This document shows, piece after piece, positions 8,897 to 23,181 of a DNA stretch of 64,000 nt. The notes beneath the pieces are model-generated. The model did not search any database, was not told where the DNA came from, and saw only the letters and a list, made by a program, of their open reading frames with translations. Position 1 is the first letter of the stretch. The number at the start of each line of letters is the position of its first letter. Both the position numbers and the translations under genes were made by a program. This DNA comes from Desulfovibrio gilichinskyi. GTDB lineage: Bacteria; Desulfobacterota; Desulfovibrionia; Desulfovibrionales; Desulfovibrionaceae. The DNA lies in the NCBI RefSeq assembly GCF_900177375.1, contig NZ_FWZU01000002.1:620001-684000 (forward strand), written 5' to 3'.

Positions 8897-10090
8897 ATGG
8901 GAAAAGCTAAATTCGAACGGAAGAAGCCTCATGTTAATATCGGTACCATCGGTCACATTGACCATGGTAAGACTACTTTGACCGCTGCTATCACTAAGAT
9001 GGCTGGTCTTGCAGGAAACGGCAAATACGTCGCATTTGACGAAATTGACAAAGCTCCTGAAGAAAAAGAACGCGGTATCACAATTGCTACTGCTCACGTA
9101 GAATACGAAACTGCTAATCGTCACTACGCACACGTTGACTGTCCTGGTCATGCTGACTACATCAAGAATATGATTACTGGTGCAGCACAGATGGACGGAG
9201 CAATCCTTGTTGTTGCAGCAACTGACGGTCCTATGCCTCAGACTCGTGAGCACATCCTGCTTGCTCGTCAGGTTGGCGTACCTTTCGTTGTTGTTTTCAT
9301 GAACAAGTGCGACATGGTTGACGACGAAGAGTTGCTTGAACTCGTAGAAATGGAAGTTCGCGAACTTCTTTCTGCTTACGAATTCCCTGGTGATGACCTT
9401 CCAGTTATCAGAGGTTCAGCTCTTAAAGCTCTCGAATGTGAAGACATCAAAAGCGACGAAGCAAAGCCTATCTTTGAACTTCTCGAAGCTTGCGACACAT
9501 ACATTGAAGAGCCAGTACGTGACATCGATAAACCTTTCCTTATGCCAATCGAAGATGTTTTCTCTATCTCCGGCCGTGGTACTGTTGTTACCGGTCGTGT
9601 AGAACGCGGAATCATTAAAGTCGGTGGAGAAGTCGAAATCGTTGGTATTAAACCAACTGTTAAGACCACTTGTACCGGTGTTGAAATGTTCCGTAAACTC
9701 CTCGATCAGGGTCAGGCTGGCGACAACGTTGGTGTACTCCTTCGTGGTACCAAGCGTGAAGACGTTGAACGCGGACAGGTTCTTGCTGCTCCTGGTTCAA
9801 TTCACCCACACACAAAATTCAAAGCTGAAGTCTATATCCTCAATAAAGATGAAGGTGGACGTCATACTCCATTTTTCTCCGGATACCGTCCTCAGTTCTA
9901 CTTCCGTACTACCGATATCACTGGTATCGTAACACTGGAAGATGGCGTAGAAATGGTAATGCCTGGTGATAATGCAACATTTAATGTTGAAATGATTCAC
10001 CCGATTGGTATGGATCCAGGACTGCGTTTTGCTATCCGTGAAGGCGGCCGTACTGTTGGAGCTGGTGTTGTAACTGAGATTCTGGAGTAA
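8897..10090 (+). CDS. tuf: Elongation factor Tu
   Basis: EF-Tu is the GTPase that brings aminoacyl-tRNA to the ribosome. The 397-residue product has GHIDHGKTT (P-loop), the switch I Thr in [26 protein letters not shown] and the two beta-barrel domains ending in [15 protein letters not shown] strong ribosome site (AGGGGGA at 8884-8890) precedes the ATG. It follows four tRNAs and precedes rpmG, tRNA-Trp, secE and nusG. No second tuf is present after fusA, where it is found in many bacteria. Confidence 0.99.
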   Translation: MGKAKFERKKPHVNIGTIGHIDHGKTTLTAAITKMAGLAGNGKYVAFDEIDKAPEEKERGITIATAHVEYETANRHYAHVDCPGHADYIKNMITGAAQMDGAILVVAATDGPMPQTREHILLARQVGVPFVVVFMNKCDMVDDEELLELVEMEVRELLSAYEFPGDDLPVIRGSALKALECEDIKSDEAKPIFELLEACDTYIEEPVRDIDKPFLMPIEDVFSISGRGTVVTGRVERGIIKVGGEVEIVGIKPTVKTTCTGVEMFRKLLDQGQAGDNVGVLLRGTKREDVERGQVLAAPGSIHPHTKFKAEVYILNKDEGGRHTPFFSGYRPQFYFRTTDITGIVTLEDGVEMVMPGDNATFNVEMIHPIGMDPGLRFAIREGGRTVGAGVVTEILE

Positions 10091-10093
10091 GAC

Positions 10094-10243
10094 ATGCGTG
10101 TCAAAGTTCTGATGCAGTGCACCGAGTGTAAACGTCGTAACTATTCGACGATGAAGAATAAAAAGAACACTACTGGTCGTATTGAATTGAATAAGTATTG
10201 CCCTTTTGATAAGAAGCATACTCTTCATAAAGAAACCAAGTAG
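10094..10243 (+). CDS. rpmG: 50S ribosomal protein L33
   Basis: The 49-residue product reads [17 protein letters not shown] and ends HTLHKETK, typical for L33 of the large subunit near the E site. The first zinc-type pair Cys9-x-x-Cys12 is present. The second pair reads C36-P-F-D39, so the fourth Cys is Asp and tetrahedral Cys4 zinc binding is incomplete. The gene starts three bases after the tuf stop and is followed 15 bases later by tRNA-Trp. Confidence 0.97.
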   Translation: MRVKVLMQCTECKRRNYSTMKNKKNTTGRIELNKYCPFDKKHTLHKETK

Positions 10244-10258
10244 ATTCTATAAAAACGC

Positions 10259-10335
10259 AGGCCAGTAGTTCCAACGGCTAGAACGCCGGTCTCCAAAACC
10301 GGATGCTGGGGGTTCGAATCCCTCCTGGCCTGCCA
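10259..10335 (+). tRNA. tRNA-Trp (CCA)
   Basis: The acceptor stem AGGCCAG pairs with CTGGCCT (10325-10331). The anticodon stem CCGGT/ACCGG frames the loop CTCCAAA with anticodon CCA. G is the discriminator base and CCA is encoded at 10333-10335. The order rpmG, tRNA-Trp, secE, nusG is common in bacteria. Confidence 0.97.
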
Positions 10336-10354
10336 CTTCATTTTGGGAATCAAT

Positions 10355-10609
10355 ATGGCCAAGAAAAAAATTAAAAGTGCGGGATCTCAGCAGACCAACG
10401 TGGAACCTCAGGGGATGAGTGCTAAATTCAAAGAATTTGGCGAATTCCTAGAGCAGTCGAAGGTCGAGATGAAGAAGGTCATATGGCCTACTCAGAAAGA
10501 GACTATTCAGACCTGTACCGCTGTCTTGGTCCTTGTCGTAGTCATGTCGATATTTCTGGGTGTTGTTGACCTTGGCCTCTCCAAATTTGTTGAGGCTATA
10601 TTATCTTAA
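10355..10609 (+). CDS. secE: Preprotein translocase subunit SecE
   Basis: SecE is the small clamp subunit of the SecYEG translocon in the inner membrane. The 84-residue product has a charged N-terminus, the amphipathic segment FLEQSKVEMKKVIWPTQKE with the conserved VIWP, and one membrane helix (about 52-75). I chose the ATG at 10355 (MAKKKIKSA), with GGGA at 10345-10348, over an upstream TTG. secY, its partner, lies at 34305. nusG follows directly. Confidence 0.95.
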   Translation: MAKKKIKSAGSQQTNVEPQGMSAKFKEFGEFLEQSKVEMKKVIWPTQKETIQTCTAVLVLVVVMSIFLGVVDLGLSKFVEAILS

Positions 10610-10634
10610 ATCAACCCAAACAACAGAAAGCCTC

Positions 10635-11195
10635 ATGAACGAAGACGCTGAAAAACCTCAGGGAAGGAAAGCCCGTTGGTATATAGTTCATACTTATTCA
10701 GGTTATGAACAACGGGTTGAGCAAACTGTCCGTGAAATGATGAGAATTGGTCAGGATAATGGACTGATCGAAGAAGTCGTTGTTCCCACGGAAAAAGTAG
10801 TCGAATTGGTAAAAGGGGAAAAAAGAACGTCTACTCGGAAATTTTATCCGGGTTACGTCATGATCAAAATGATCATGGAAGATGAGTCCTGGCATCTCAT
10901 CCAATCTATCCCTCGTGTAACTGGATTCATCGGTGGTAAAAACCGTCCGACTCCAATGCGTGACAGTGAAGCGGCTAAAATCCTGAGCCTGATGGAAGAC
11001 CGTCAGGAACAGCCGAGACCTAAGTTCAACTTTGACCGGGGCGATGACGTCCGGGTTATTGACGGACCTTTCAGCGGTTTCAACGGCCTCGTAGAGGATG
11101 TCAACTACGATAAAGGTAAGCTTCGCGTGTCAGTTTCCATTTTCGGCCGCCAGACTCCGGTGGAACTGGACTTTGTTCAGGTTACCAAAGGGTAA
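10635..11195 (+). CDS. nusG: Transcription termination/antitermination protein NusG
   Basis: NusG binds the RNA polymerase clamp and links elongation to Rho or to the ribosome. The 186-residue product has the NGN domain ([17 protein letters not shown] to about 125) and a C-terminal KOW domain with [16 protein letters not shown]. The start at ATG 10635 (MNEDAEKPQ) fits the family length; no strong ribosome site is seen, and only AGAAAG (10625-10630) precedes it. It lies between secE and rplK in the standard order. Confidence 0.97.
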   Translation: MNEDAEKPQGRKARWYIVHTYSGYEQRVEQTVREMMRIGQDNGLIEEVVVPTEKVVELVKGEKRTSTRKFYPGYVMIKMIMEDESWHLIQSIPRVTGFIGGKNRPTPMRDSEAAKILSLMEDRQEQPRPKFNFDRGDDVRVIDGPFSGFNGLVEDVNYDKGKLRVSVSIFGRQTPVELDFVQVTKG

Positions 11196-11226
11196 TTCAG
11201 ACTGCACTGCATTTTATTCATTCCGA

Positions 11227-11244
11227 CAGTGAGTACCCTCACTG
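11227..11244 (+). promoter_or_regulatory. Perfect hairpin upstream of rplK
   Basis: CAGTGAG (11227-11233) and CTCACTG (11238-11244) form a perfect 7-bp stem with a TACC loop, followed by AATTTTTATAT. It lies 25 bases before the rplK start. It could be a weak attenuator, an RNA-processing site or part of an L1-binding leader. Confidence 0.4.
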
Positions 11245-11268
11245 AATTTTTATATAGGACATAAAGCG

Positions 11269-11694
11269 ATGGCCAAGAAAGAAATAGGCAAAATTAAGCT
11301 TCAGATACCTGCTGGATCAGCAAATCCGTCCCCACCGGTCGGACCTGCGTTAGGTCAGCATGGCGTCAATATAATGGAATTCTGCAAAGCGTTTAACGCT
11401 AAAACGCAGGATCAAAAGGGCATGATCACTCCGGTCGTTATTACGGTCTATCATGACAGGTCCTTTTCCTTCATTACTAAGACTCCTCCGGCTTCCACAT
11501 TATTGCTTAAAGCTGCAAAGCTGGCAAAAGGTTCCGGAGAGCCAAACAAGAACAAAGTCGGTACTGTTTCCAAAGCTCAGGTTGAAGAAATCGCCAAGCT
11601 TAAAGCACCCGATTTGACCGCTGCAAATACTGAAGCTGCTATGAATAGCATCATGGGCACCGCCCGCAGTATGGGCATTGACGTCACAGACTAG
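11269..11694 (+). CDS. rplK: 50S ribosomal protein L11
   Basis: L11 forms the GTPase-associated centre with 23S rRNA and L10-L12. The 141-residue product shows the Pro-rich hinge ([16 protein letters not shown]), [12 protein letters not shown] and the C-terminal RNA-binding domain ending [10 protein letters not shown]. The length is the normal one. rplA follows 16 bases later, forming the rplK-rplA pair. Confidence 0.98.
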   Translation: MAKKEIGKIKLQIPAGSANPSPPVGPALGQHGVNIMEFCKAFNAKTQDQKGMITPVVITVYHDRSFSFITKTPPASTLLLKAAKLAKGSGEPNKNKVGTVSKAQVEEIAKLKAPDLTAANTEAAMNSIMGTARSMGIDVTD

Positions 11695-11710
11695 GTGAGG
11701 GGAATAGATC

Positions 11711-12415
11711 ATGCCTAAGCACGGAAAAAATTACAGAAAAGCAACTGAAGGCGCAGAAGCTCGCGGTTTAACCGTTGAAGATGCTGTTAAGCTTGCAGTT
11801 GAAAAGGCATATGCCAAGTTCGACGAGACCGTTGATGTTGCCATCAACCTTGGAGTTGATCCTAAGTATTCCGATCAAATGATTCGTGGCGCAGTAACCC
11901 TGCCTAACGGTCTCGGTAAAGTTGTAAGAGTAGCTTGCTTTTGTAGCGGTGAAAAAGAAGCGGAAGCCAAAGCAGCCGGTGCCGATTTTGTCGGTGGCGA
12001 TGATTTGGTTGAAAAAGTTAAAGACGGATGGCTTGATTTCGATAAAGCCATTGCTACACCTGATATGATGGCGAAAGTCGGTCTTATCGGTAGAGTACTC
12101 GGACCTCGCGGTTTGATGCCTAATGCTAAAACTGGAACCGTTACTTTTGATGTTGCTAAAGCAGTCACTGAAGTAAAAGCTGGACGCGTTGAATTCAAGG
12201 TTGATAAAGCCGGTGTTCTTCACGCTCCAATCGGAAAAGTTTCTTTCGGTGCTGAAAAGCTCCTTCAGAATCTTAAATCACTTCTTGACACTGTCAATAA
12301 GCTTAAACCTACATCCGCTAAAGGAACATACATGAAAGCAGTTGCTGTTGCGACTACCATGGGTCCTGGATTTAGAGTTGATCCTTTGGCAGCTAGAAAG
12401 TACGTAGAGTCCTAA
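11711..12415 (+). CDS. rplA: 50S ribosomal protein L1
   Basis: L1 forms the mobile stalk at the E site and in many bacteria represses its own operon by binding the leader mRNA. The 234-residue product starts [11 protein letters not shown] and carries TLPNGLGK and the family signature [23 protein letters not shown] site (11697-11703) precedes the ATG. A hairpin and the L10 leader separate it from rplJ. Confidence 0.98.
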   Translation: MPKHGKNYRKATEGAEARGLTVEDAVKLAVEKAYAKFDETVDVAINLGVDPKYSDQMIRGAVTLPNGLGKVVRVACFCSGEKEAEAKAAGADFVGGDDLVEKVKDGWLDFDKAIATPDMMAKVGLIGRVLGPRGLMPNAKTGTVTFDVAKAVTEVKAGRVEFKVDKAGVLHAPIGKVSFGAEKLLQNLKSLLDTVNKLKPTSAKGTYMKAVAVATTMGPGFRVDPLAARKYVES

Positions 12416-12417
12416 AT

Positions 12418-12448
12418 CATCAAGTGCCGCCTCTGGCGGCTTTTGATG
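12418..12448 (+). terminator. Attenuator-like terminator between rplA and rplJ
   Basis: CATCAA (12418-12423) and GCCGCC (12426-12431) pair with GGCGGC (12435-12440) and TTGATG (12443-12448) around a TCT loop, with a short T-run inside the 3' arm. It would end or reduce transcription coming from rplKA. Confidence 0.6.
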
Positions 12449-12479
12449 TTTAAATACACGGGAAGTTTAGTCGAAGAAA

Positions 12480-12508
12480 GCAGGAGGGATGGTCCCTTAA
12501 TATCCTGC
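12480..12508 (+). promoter_or_regulatory. Candidate L10 leader (autoregulatory mRNA element) before rplJ
   Basis: GCAGGA (12480-12485) pairs with TCCTGC (12503-12508), and inside it GGGA (12486-12489) pairs with TCCC (12493-12496), leaving the asymmetric bulge TTAATA. This position and bulged-stem shape resemble the L10(L12)4 binding site known upstream of rplJ, through which L10 represses its own translation. The assignment is by eye; a covariance-model search would be needed. Confidence 0.6.
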
Positions 12509-12559
12509 CGAGACATTACTTTGACTTGCTTTCCGGGTCAAATCATTAGGAGTGTTAAG

Positions 12560-13081
12560 GTGAAAAGGCAAGAAAAAGCCCAGATTATTGAGCAGCTCAC
12601 TAAAGTAGCTGAAAGGGCGAGCATTGCCATCGTTACTGACTTTAAGGGTATTGATGCTGAAGAACTTACTGCTCTTCGTACAAAACTCAGAGAAGTCGGT
12701 GTCGATTGCCAAGTCGTTAAGAACACTCTGGCCCGGTTGGCGTTTGAGGGTACCACTCATGGTATTCTGGCCGATAAATTCAAGGAAAGCTGTGCAGTTG
12801 TAACCGGATATACTGATCCTGTTGCAGCAGCTAAAGCAGTTGCAGATTTCGCTAAGGGAAGTAAAAAATTCTCCATGCGTTTTGCCAGCCTTGAGGGTAA
12901 GTATCTTGACGATAAAGGCATTGAGGCGCTCTCCAAGCTTCCAAGCAAGGACGAGCTCTTAGGCATGGCTCTTGGCACACTGAATGCTGTGCCGACCAAT
13001 TTTGTGAGAGTTCTCGCAAATGTACCTCGCGGACTTCTGAATGTTCTTACTGCTGTTAAGGACCAGAAGGAAGCTGCATAA
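12560..13081 (+). CDS. rplJ: 50S ribosomal protein L10
   Basis: L10 anchors the L7/L12 dimers to the ribosomal stalk. The 173-residue product starts [13 protein letters not shown] and has the family block KNTLARLA and the C-terminal helix that binds L12. The start is the GTG at 12560 with TTAGGAG (12546-12552) seven bases before it. The frame is open further upstream to 12443, but that part overlaps the regulatory leader and lacks L10 similarity. Confidence 0.96.
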   Translation: MKRQEKAQIIEQLTKVAERASIAIVTDFKGIDAEELTALRTKLREVGVDCQVVKNTLARLAFEGTTHGILADKFKESCAVVTGYTDPVAAAKAVADFAKGSKKFSMRFASLEGKYLDDKGIEALSKLPSKDELLGMALGTLNAVPTNFVRVLANVPRGLLNVLTAVKDQKEAA

Positions 13082-13125
13082 CCGCCAAGTCAAGGCAATT
13101 CAAAGAATCCCAGGAGGAAATTTCC

Positions 13126-13512
13126 ATGTCAGATATTACTAAAGATCAGGTTGTAGATTTTATTTCCAACATGACCGTTCTCGAACTCTCTGAGTTCATC
13201 AAAGAACTTGAAGAAAAATTCGGTGTTTCTGCTGCAGCTCCTGTAGCAGCATTCGCAGCAGCTCCTGCTGGCGCTGACGCTGGTGCAGCTGCTGAAGAAC
13301 AGACAGAATTCGACGTAATCCTTAAGGCTGCAGGCGGAAACAAAATTGCTGTTATCAAAGCAGTTCGCGCTCTCACAGGCCTCGGTCTGAAAGAAGCAAA
13401 AGCTAAAGTTGATGAAGCTCCTGCAACTATCAAAGAAGGCGTAGAAAAAGCAGAAGCAGAAGAAGCTCTTAAGCAGCTTACTGAAGCCGGTGCTGACGCT
13501 GAAATGAAATAG
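13126..13512 (+). CDS. rplL: 50S ribosomal protein L7/L12
   Basis: L7/L12 is the multi-copy stalk protein that recruits translation GTPases. The 128-residue product has the dimerisation N-terminus (1-35), an Ala-rich hinge (about 36-58) and the compact C-terminal domain with [15 protein letters not shown] and [15 protein letters not shown]. An AGGAGG site (13111-13116) explains its high expression. A long hairpin follows before rpoB. Confidence 0.98.
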   Translation: MSDITKDQVVDFISNMTVLELSEFIKELEEKFGVSAAAPVAAFAAAPAGADAGAAAEEQTEFDVILKAAGGNKIAVIKAVRALTGLGLKEAKAKVDEAPATIKEGVEKAEAEEALKQLTEAGADAEMK

Positions 13513-13537
13513 CTCAAGCAAATTCATTGTCAATGCA

Positions 13538-13575
13538 AGAGGAGCGCAAGCCCCCGCACGGGGTTGCGCTCTTCT
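13538..13575 (+). promoter_or_regulatory. Long hairpin between rplL and rpoB (processing or attenuation site)
   Basis: AGAGGAGCGCAA (13538-13549) pairs with TTGCGCTCTTCT (13564-13575), and CCCC (about 13551-13554) pairs with GGGG (13560-13563). There is no T-run after it, so it is a poor terminator. In E. coli the rplL-rpoB gap holds an attenuator and an RNase III site; this may be the counterpart. Nothing else is seen up to rpoB at 13811. Confidence 0.55.
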
Positions 13576-13810
13576 CGCTGTTAAAAAGATTGACAAAATT
13601 GCCTGATCAATTATTTAGAATAGATTCGGAATGGCGCAGCTGGATCTTTATTGCGCAATCTAAATAGTTACAAATTTCTCGTTGAAGGCAAAATTGTTCT
13701 GCCGTACTATGTTAGTCTTGCACTTTTTGACGTTCCAATGATTGATTATTGGTTGATATTCGTCAAATCGCTTCTTCCCAACCCTAACCTTCTCACTTGA
13801 TGAGGATACG

Positions 13811-16800
13811 ATGGGTCAGCTCAGAAAAATATTTGGAAAGATCAAAGTCACTCTGCCGGTACCTCACCTGCTTGAATTGCAGGTTGATTCCTTTGTAAAG
13901 TTCCTTCAGGTCGGCGTAGCTCCGGCCAGTAGGGCAGACATTGGTTTAGAAGGGGTATTTCGTTCGGTTTTTCCTATTGAAGACTTCAATAAAACTGCAA
14001 GTCTTGAATATGTTAGCTACGATATCGGTGAACCTAAATACGATATGGATGAATGTATTGCTAAGGGACTTACTTATGAAGCCCCTATCCGTATCAAGGT
14101 CCGCCTCGTAGTCTTTGATGTTGATGAAGAATCCGCAAGCAGGACTATTCGCGACATTAAAGAGCAGGACATTTATTTCGGAACCGTACCGCTCATGAGT
14201 GAGCAGGGTACGTTTATCATAAACGGTACTGAACGCGTAATTGTTAACCAGTTACAACGTTCTCCCGGTATCATCTTCGAACATGATTCGGGAAAAACTC
14301 ATACCAGCCGTAAAGTGCTCTATAGCTGCAGGGTTATCCCTATGCGCGGTTCATGGCTGGATTTTGATTTTGACCATAAAGACATCCTTTACGTTCGTAT
14401 TGACAGACGCCGTAAAATGCCTGCGACTGTTCTTCTTAAAGCGATGGGACTATCTAAGCAGAATATTCTTGACCACTTCTACGAAGTCGAAGAATACAAG
14501 CTTGATAGGCATATTGCACGACGTAAAGTTGTAGAAAATCAGTACCGCAAAGAAATTGCATGGGTTGACCTCACGCTAGAAGATGGCACCGTCATCGTCG
14601 ATCGTGATAAACCTATTACAAAATTCAGCTGGCGCAAGCTTATCCGCGGCGGAGTTGAGTATATAGAAGTTGACCCGAAATCAATCGTAGGTCAATTTGC
14701 TGCTCATGATATAACTGATCCGGATACTGGTGAAGTTATTGCTGAAGCCGCTGATGAAATTACTGAAGAAATCTTTGAAAGAATTCAGGAAGTCGGCCTC
14801 AAAGAAGTGAAAGTTCTCCTTACTATGGGGGCTGATACTTCTTCTTCATTGCGCGATACTCTCATGATGGACAAGACTACTGACGTTGAAAGTGCACAGA
14901 TTGAAATCTATCGCAGACTACGTCCAAGTTCTCCTCCGACTGCAGAAATCGCAGCCAACTTCTTTGAAAACTTATTCCGCAGCGCGGATTATTATGACCT
15001 TTCAAGTGTTGGTCGTTATAAATTGAATGCTCGTCTGGATGTTGATACTCCTCTTGAGCTCAAGACTCTTACTAATGTTGATATTTTAAAAGCTGTTCTG
15101 TTGCTTTGTAAGCTTAAAGACAGTCATGGACCAGCTGATGATATTGATAACCTCGGCAACAGGCGTGTACGTCCTGTTGGTGAACTTGTCGAAAATCAGT
15201 ACAGAATCGGTCTTGTCCGCATGGAAAGAGCTATCAAGGAGCGCATGAGCCTCCAGGAAGTAGCCACTTTGATGCCTCACGACCTGATCAATCCTAAACC
15301 TGTTGCAGCTGTTCTTAAAGAGTTCTTCGGTACTTCTCAGCTGTCACAGTTTATGGACCAGACAAATCCGCTTTCTGAAGTTACTCATAAACGCAGATTG
15401 TCGGCTCTCGGACCTGGCGGTCTTACCCGCGAACGTGCAGGCTTTGAAGTTCGTGACGTTCACGTAAGTCATTACGGCAGAATCTGCCCTATTGAAACTC
15501 CTGAAGGACCAAACATCGGTCTTATCGTTTCCTTGACGACTTATTCCAAGGTTAACGAATTCGGTTTCATTGAAAGTCCTTACCGGACAATCAAAGATTC
15601 CACTATGACTGATGAAATACTATATTATGATGCGACCAGAGAAGTCGGTCACGTAGTAGCACAGGCAAACGCACCTATTTCTGCTGAGGGCGCATTCGTT
15701 AATCCGCTTGTAACCTCACGCCTTAATGGTGATGTTTCCATGATGCCGCGTGAAGACGTAACCCTCATGGACATCAGCCCGAGTCAGACTGTATCAGTTT
15801 CAGCTGCACTTATTCCGTTTCTTGAGCATGATGACGCTAACCGCGCACTCATGGGATCGAACATGCAGCGTCAGGCTGTTCCACTCCTTAAGACAGCGCA
15901 GCCGCTTGTCGGAACAGGTATGGAAGCTAATGTTGCGCAGGACTCAGGTAGTTGTCTACTCGCAGAACAAGATGGATATATTGATTACGTTGATGCTGAG
16001 CGTCTCGTATTAAGATATGATGACGGGATTTATCCTGAAACAGGCGGCGTAAAACATTATGAGCTTCAGAAATGGCACAAGTCCAATCAGAACTCATGTT
16101 ATGGTGCTCGCCCAAGACTTCAGGTCGGAACTCGTGTTACTAAAGGTGAAGTTCTTGCTGACGGACCTGGTATCAAAGACGGAGAGCTTGCTCTTGGTAA
16201 AAACCTGCTCGTAGCATTTATGCCATGGTGCGGTTACAACTTTGAAGATGCTATCCTGATTTCTGAACGTGTTGTTAAAGAAGATGTTTACACCTCAGTC
16301 CATATTGAGGAATTCGAACTCGTCGCACGTGATACCAAGCTTGGACCAGAAGAAGTTACCCGTGATATTCCTAACGTCAGTGAAGATATGCTCAGCAATC
16401 TTGACGAATGCGGTATCATCCGCCTTGGAGCTCGCATCACACCTGACGATATCCTCGTCGGTAAGATTACTCCTAAAGGCGAAACTCAGCTTACTCCAGA
16501 AGAAAAACTCCTTAGAGCTATCTTCGGGGATAAAGCGCGCGATGTTAAAAATACTTCTCTCAAAGTTCCACCGGGAATTGAGGGAACGGTAATTGACGTC
16601 AAAGTGTTTAACCGCAGATCCGGTGAGAAAGATGACCGTACAAGGGCCATCGAAGATTTCGAGCTTGCCAAGCATGATATGAAAGAAAGCAAGCATATCG
16701 ATTCTCTCACAACTAAGACTCGCGAAAAAATATACGCGGTTGTTAGTAACAAGCAGATTAACCAGACTCTTATGGGACGCAGAAAGGGTGAAGTACTTGC

Positions 16801-17926
16801 AGAAGCAGGACACACAATCACTGATGCAATTCTTAGTGAGATTCCGCTTAAGAAGCTTGCCGGGCTGTTCTCAGATAAAGACACCAATGAAGCTGTTAAA
16901 TTCCTTCTTGGTGAATATGATAAACAGATACGTGTTATTAAAGGTATTTATGACGTCAAACGTGAAAAAGTCACCGAAGGTGATGATTTACCTCCGGGCG
17001 TCATTAAAATGGTCAAAGTCTACATTGCGGTTAAGCGTAAACTTTCCGTAGGTGACAAAATGGCCGGTCGCCATGGTAACAAAGGTGTTGTTTCCCGTAT
17101 TCTTCCAGAACAGGATATGCCGTTCTTTGCTGACGGTACTCCAATGGATATCGTACTTAATCCGCTTGGTGTTCCTTCTCGAATGAACATCGGTCAGATT
17201 ATGGAAACACATCTTGGCTGGGCAGCTCTGGAACTCGGACATAAGTTCGCCAGAATGCTTGATGCCGGTGATGCTCTTGATCAGATTCGTAAAGAGGTCA
17301 AAAGCACCTTTGATTCAGAAGATGTTTTTGAACTTGTCGACAGCCTTGATGATGATGAATTCAAAGATGCTCTTAACAGAGCTCGCGAAGGAATTGTCAC
17401 TAAAACTCCTGTCTTCGACGGTGCTACTGAAGAAGAGATCTGGGATCTGGTTGTTAAAACCGGAATCGCCGATGACGGTAAAGTCACCCTTTGGGATGGC
17501 CGTACCGGAGATCCTTTCCAGAACCGCGTAACTGTCGGGGTTATGTATATTCTCAAACTTCATCACTTAGTTGATGAAAAGATTCACGCCCGTTCAACCG
17601 GACCTTACTCGCTGGTTACTCAGCAGCCTCTTGGTGGTAAAGCTCAGTTTGGTGGACAGAGACTCGGGGAAATGGAAGTTTGGGCTCTTGAAGCATACGG
17701 CGCAGCCTATCTGCTTCAGGAATTCCTGACTGTCAAATCCGATGACGTTACCGGTCGTGTTAAGATGTATGAAAAAATCGTCAAAGGAGACAACTTCCTT
17801 GAAGCTGGACTCCCGGAATCATTTAACGTTTTGATCAAAGAGCTTATGTCTCTCGGTCTCGATGTCAAATTGCTTCAGGATGACGAAGAAGAAGAGGAAG
17901 AAGACTCTTCCGCTATAACTCAATAA
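13811..17926 (+). CDS. rpoB: DNA-directed RNA polymerase subunit beta
   Basis: RpoB is one of the two catalytic subunits of RNA polymerase. The 1371-residue product contains the rifampicin-pocket region ([16 protein letters not shown], then [13 protein letters not shown]) with Asp, His and Ser at the positions of the usual sensitive form, [24 protein letters not shown] and the C-terminal [12 protein letters not shown]. It ends in an acidic tail ([11 protein letters not shown]). A GATGAGGA site lies just before the ATG. rpoC follows after a 61-base gap with a GC-rich hairpin. Confidence 0.99.
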   Translation: MGQLRKIFGKIKVTLPVPHLLELQVDSFVKFLQVGVAPASRADIGLEGVFRSVFPIEDFNKTASLEYVSYDIGEPKYDMDECIAKGLTYEAPIRIKVRLVVFDVDEESASRTIRDIKEQDIYFGTVPLMSEQGTFIINGTERVIVNQLQRSPGIIFEHDSGKTHTSRKVLYSCRVIPMRGSWLDFDFDHKDILYVRIDRRRKMPATVLLKAMGLSKQNILDHFYEVEEYKLDRHIARRKVVENQYRKEIAWVDLTLEDGTVIVDRDKPITKFSWRKLIRGGVEYIEVDPKSIVGQFAAHDITDPDTGEVIAEAADEITEEIFERIQEVGLKEVKVLLTMGADTSSSLRDTLMMDKTTDVESAQIEIYRRLRPSSPPTAEIAANFFENLFRSADYYDLSSVGRYKLNARLDVDTPLELKTLTNVDILKAVLLLCKLKDSHGPADDIDNLGNRRVRPVGELVENQYRIGLVRMERAIKERMSLQEVATLMPHDLINPKPVAAVLKEFFGTSQLSQFMDQTNPLSEVTHKRRLSALGPGGLTRERAGFEVRDVHVSHYGRICPIETPEGPNIGLIVSLTTYSKVNEFGFIESPYRTIKDSTMTDEILYYDATREVGHVVAQANAPISAEGAFVNPLVTSRLNGDVSMMPREDVTLMDISPSQTVSVSAALIPFLEHDDANRALMGSNMQRQAVPLLKTAQPLVGTGMEANVAQDSGSCLLAEQDGYIDYVDAERLVLRYDDGIYPETGGVKHYELQKWHKSNQNSCYGARPRLQVGTRVTKGEVLADGPGIKDGELALGKNLLVAFMPWCGYNFEDAILISERVVKEDVYTSVHIEEFELVARDTKLGPEEVTRDIPNVSEDMLSNLDECGIIRLGARITPDDILVGKITPKGETQLTPEEKLLRAIFGDKARDVKNTSLKVPPGIEGTVIDVKVFNRRSGEKDDRTRAIEDFELAKHDMKESKHIDSLTTKTREKIYAVVSNKQINQTLMGRRKGEVLAEAGHTITDAILSEIPLKKLAGLFSDKDTNEAVKFLLGEYDKQIRVIKGIYDVKREKVTEGDDLPPGVIKMVKVYIAVKRKLSVGDKMAGRHGNKGVVSRILPEQDMPFFADGTPMDIVLNPLGVPSRMNIGQIMETHLGWAALELGHKFARMLDAGDALDQIRKEVKSTFDSEDVFELVDSLDDDEFKDALNRAREGIVTKTPVFDGATEEEIWDLVVKTGIADDGKVTLWDGRTGDPFQNRVTVGVMYILKLHHLVDEKIHARSTGPYSLVTQQPLGGKAQFGGQRLGEMEVWALEAYGAAYLLQEFLTVKSDDVTGRVKMYEKIVKGDNFLEAGLPESFNVLIKELMSLGLDVKLLQDDEEEEEEDSSAITQ

Positions 17927-17930
17927 TGAG

Positions 17931-17953
17931 CGCGGGGCCGCAAGGCCCCCGCG
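17931..17953 (+). promoter_or_regulatory. GC-rich hairpin with GCAA loop between rpoB and rpoC
   Basis: CGCGGGGCC (17931-17939) pairs with GGCCCCCGCG (17944-17953) with one bulged C around a GCAA (GNRA-type) tetraloop. No T-run follows, so it is not an ordinary terminator; an mRNA stability or processing role is likely. Confidence 0.6.
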
Positions 17954-17987
17954 ACTAGATAAACCTTTTCACGAAAGGGGTATATTA

Positions 17988-22145
<4,158 letters not shown>

Positions 22146-22235
22146 TGCTCGCGCCAGTACGCAGTTGAACACAATTTTAAAACAGGTCGTTGCAGCCTGA
22201 TTTTATCTTGATTCTTATTTAGACTTGATTTGTTC

Positions 22236-22263
22236 TTGACAAATCTCGAAAATTTGGTCTAAC
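22236..22263 (+). promoter_or_regulatory. Sigma-70 type promoter for rpsL-rpsG-fusA
   Basis: A perfect -35 TTGACA (22236-22241) lies 16 bases before TCTAAC (22258-22263), about 40 bases before the rpsL start. No clear terminator follows rpoC, so some readthrough is possible. Confidence 0.5.
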
Positions 22264-22303
22264 TGCGTCGGTCTTTGCATAACGAAATAAATTTGGAGGG
22301 TTC

Positions 22304-23169
<866 letters not shown>

Positions 23170-23181
23170 TCGGAGTCTATC

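Noticed and set aside
12443-12559. N-terminal extension of rplJ upstream of the GTG at 12560.
   Set aside because: It lies in the L10 leader structure, has no L10 similarity, and the GTG has a good ribosome site.
22183-22206. Weak CAGG/CCTG stem followed by ATTTTAT after rpoC as terminator.
   Set aside because: The stem is only about four base pairs, too weak to call.
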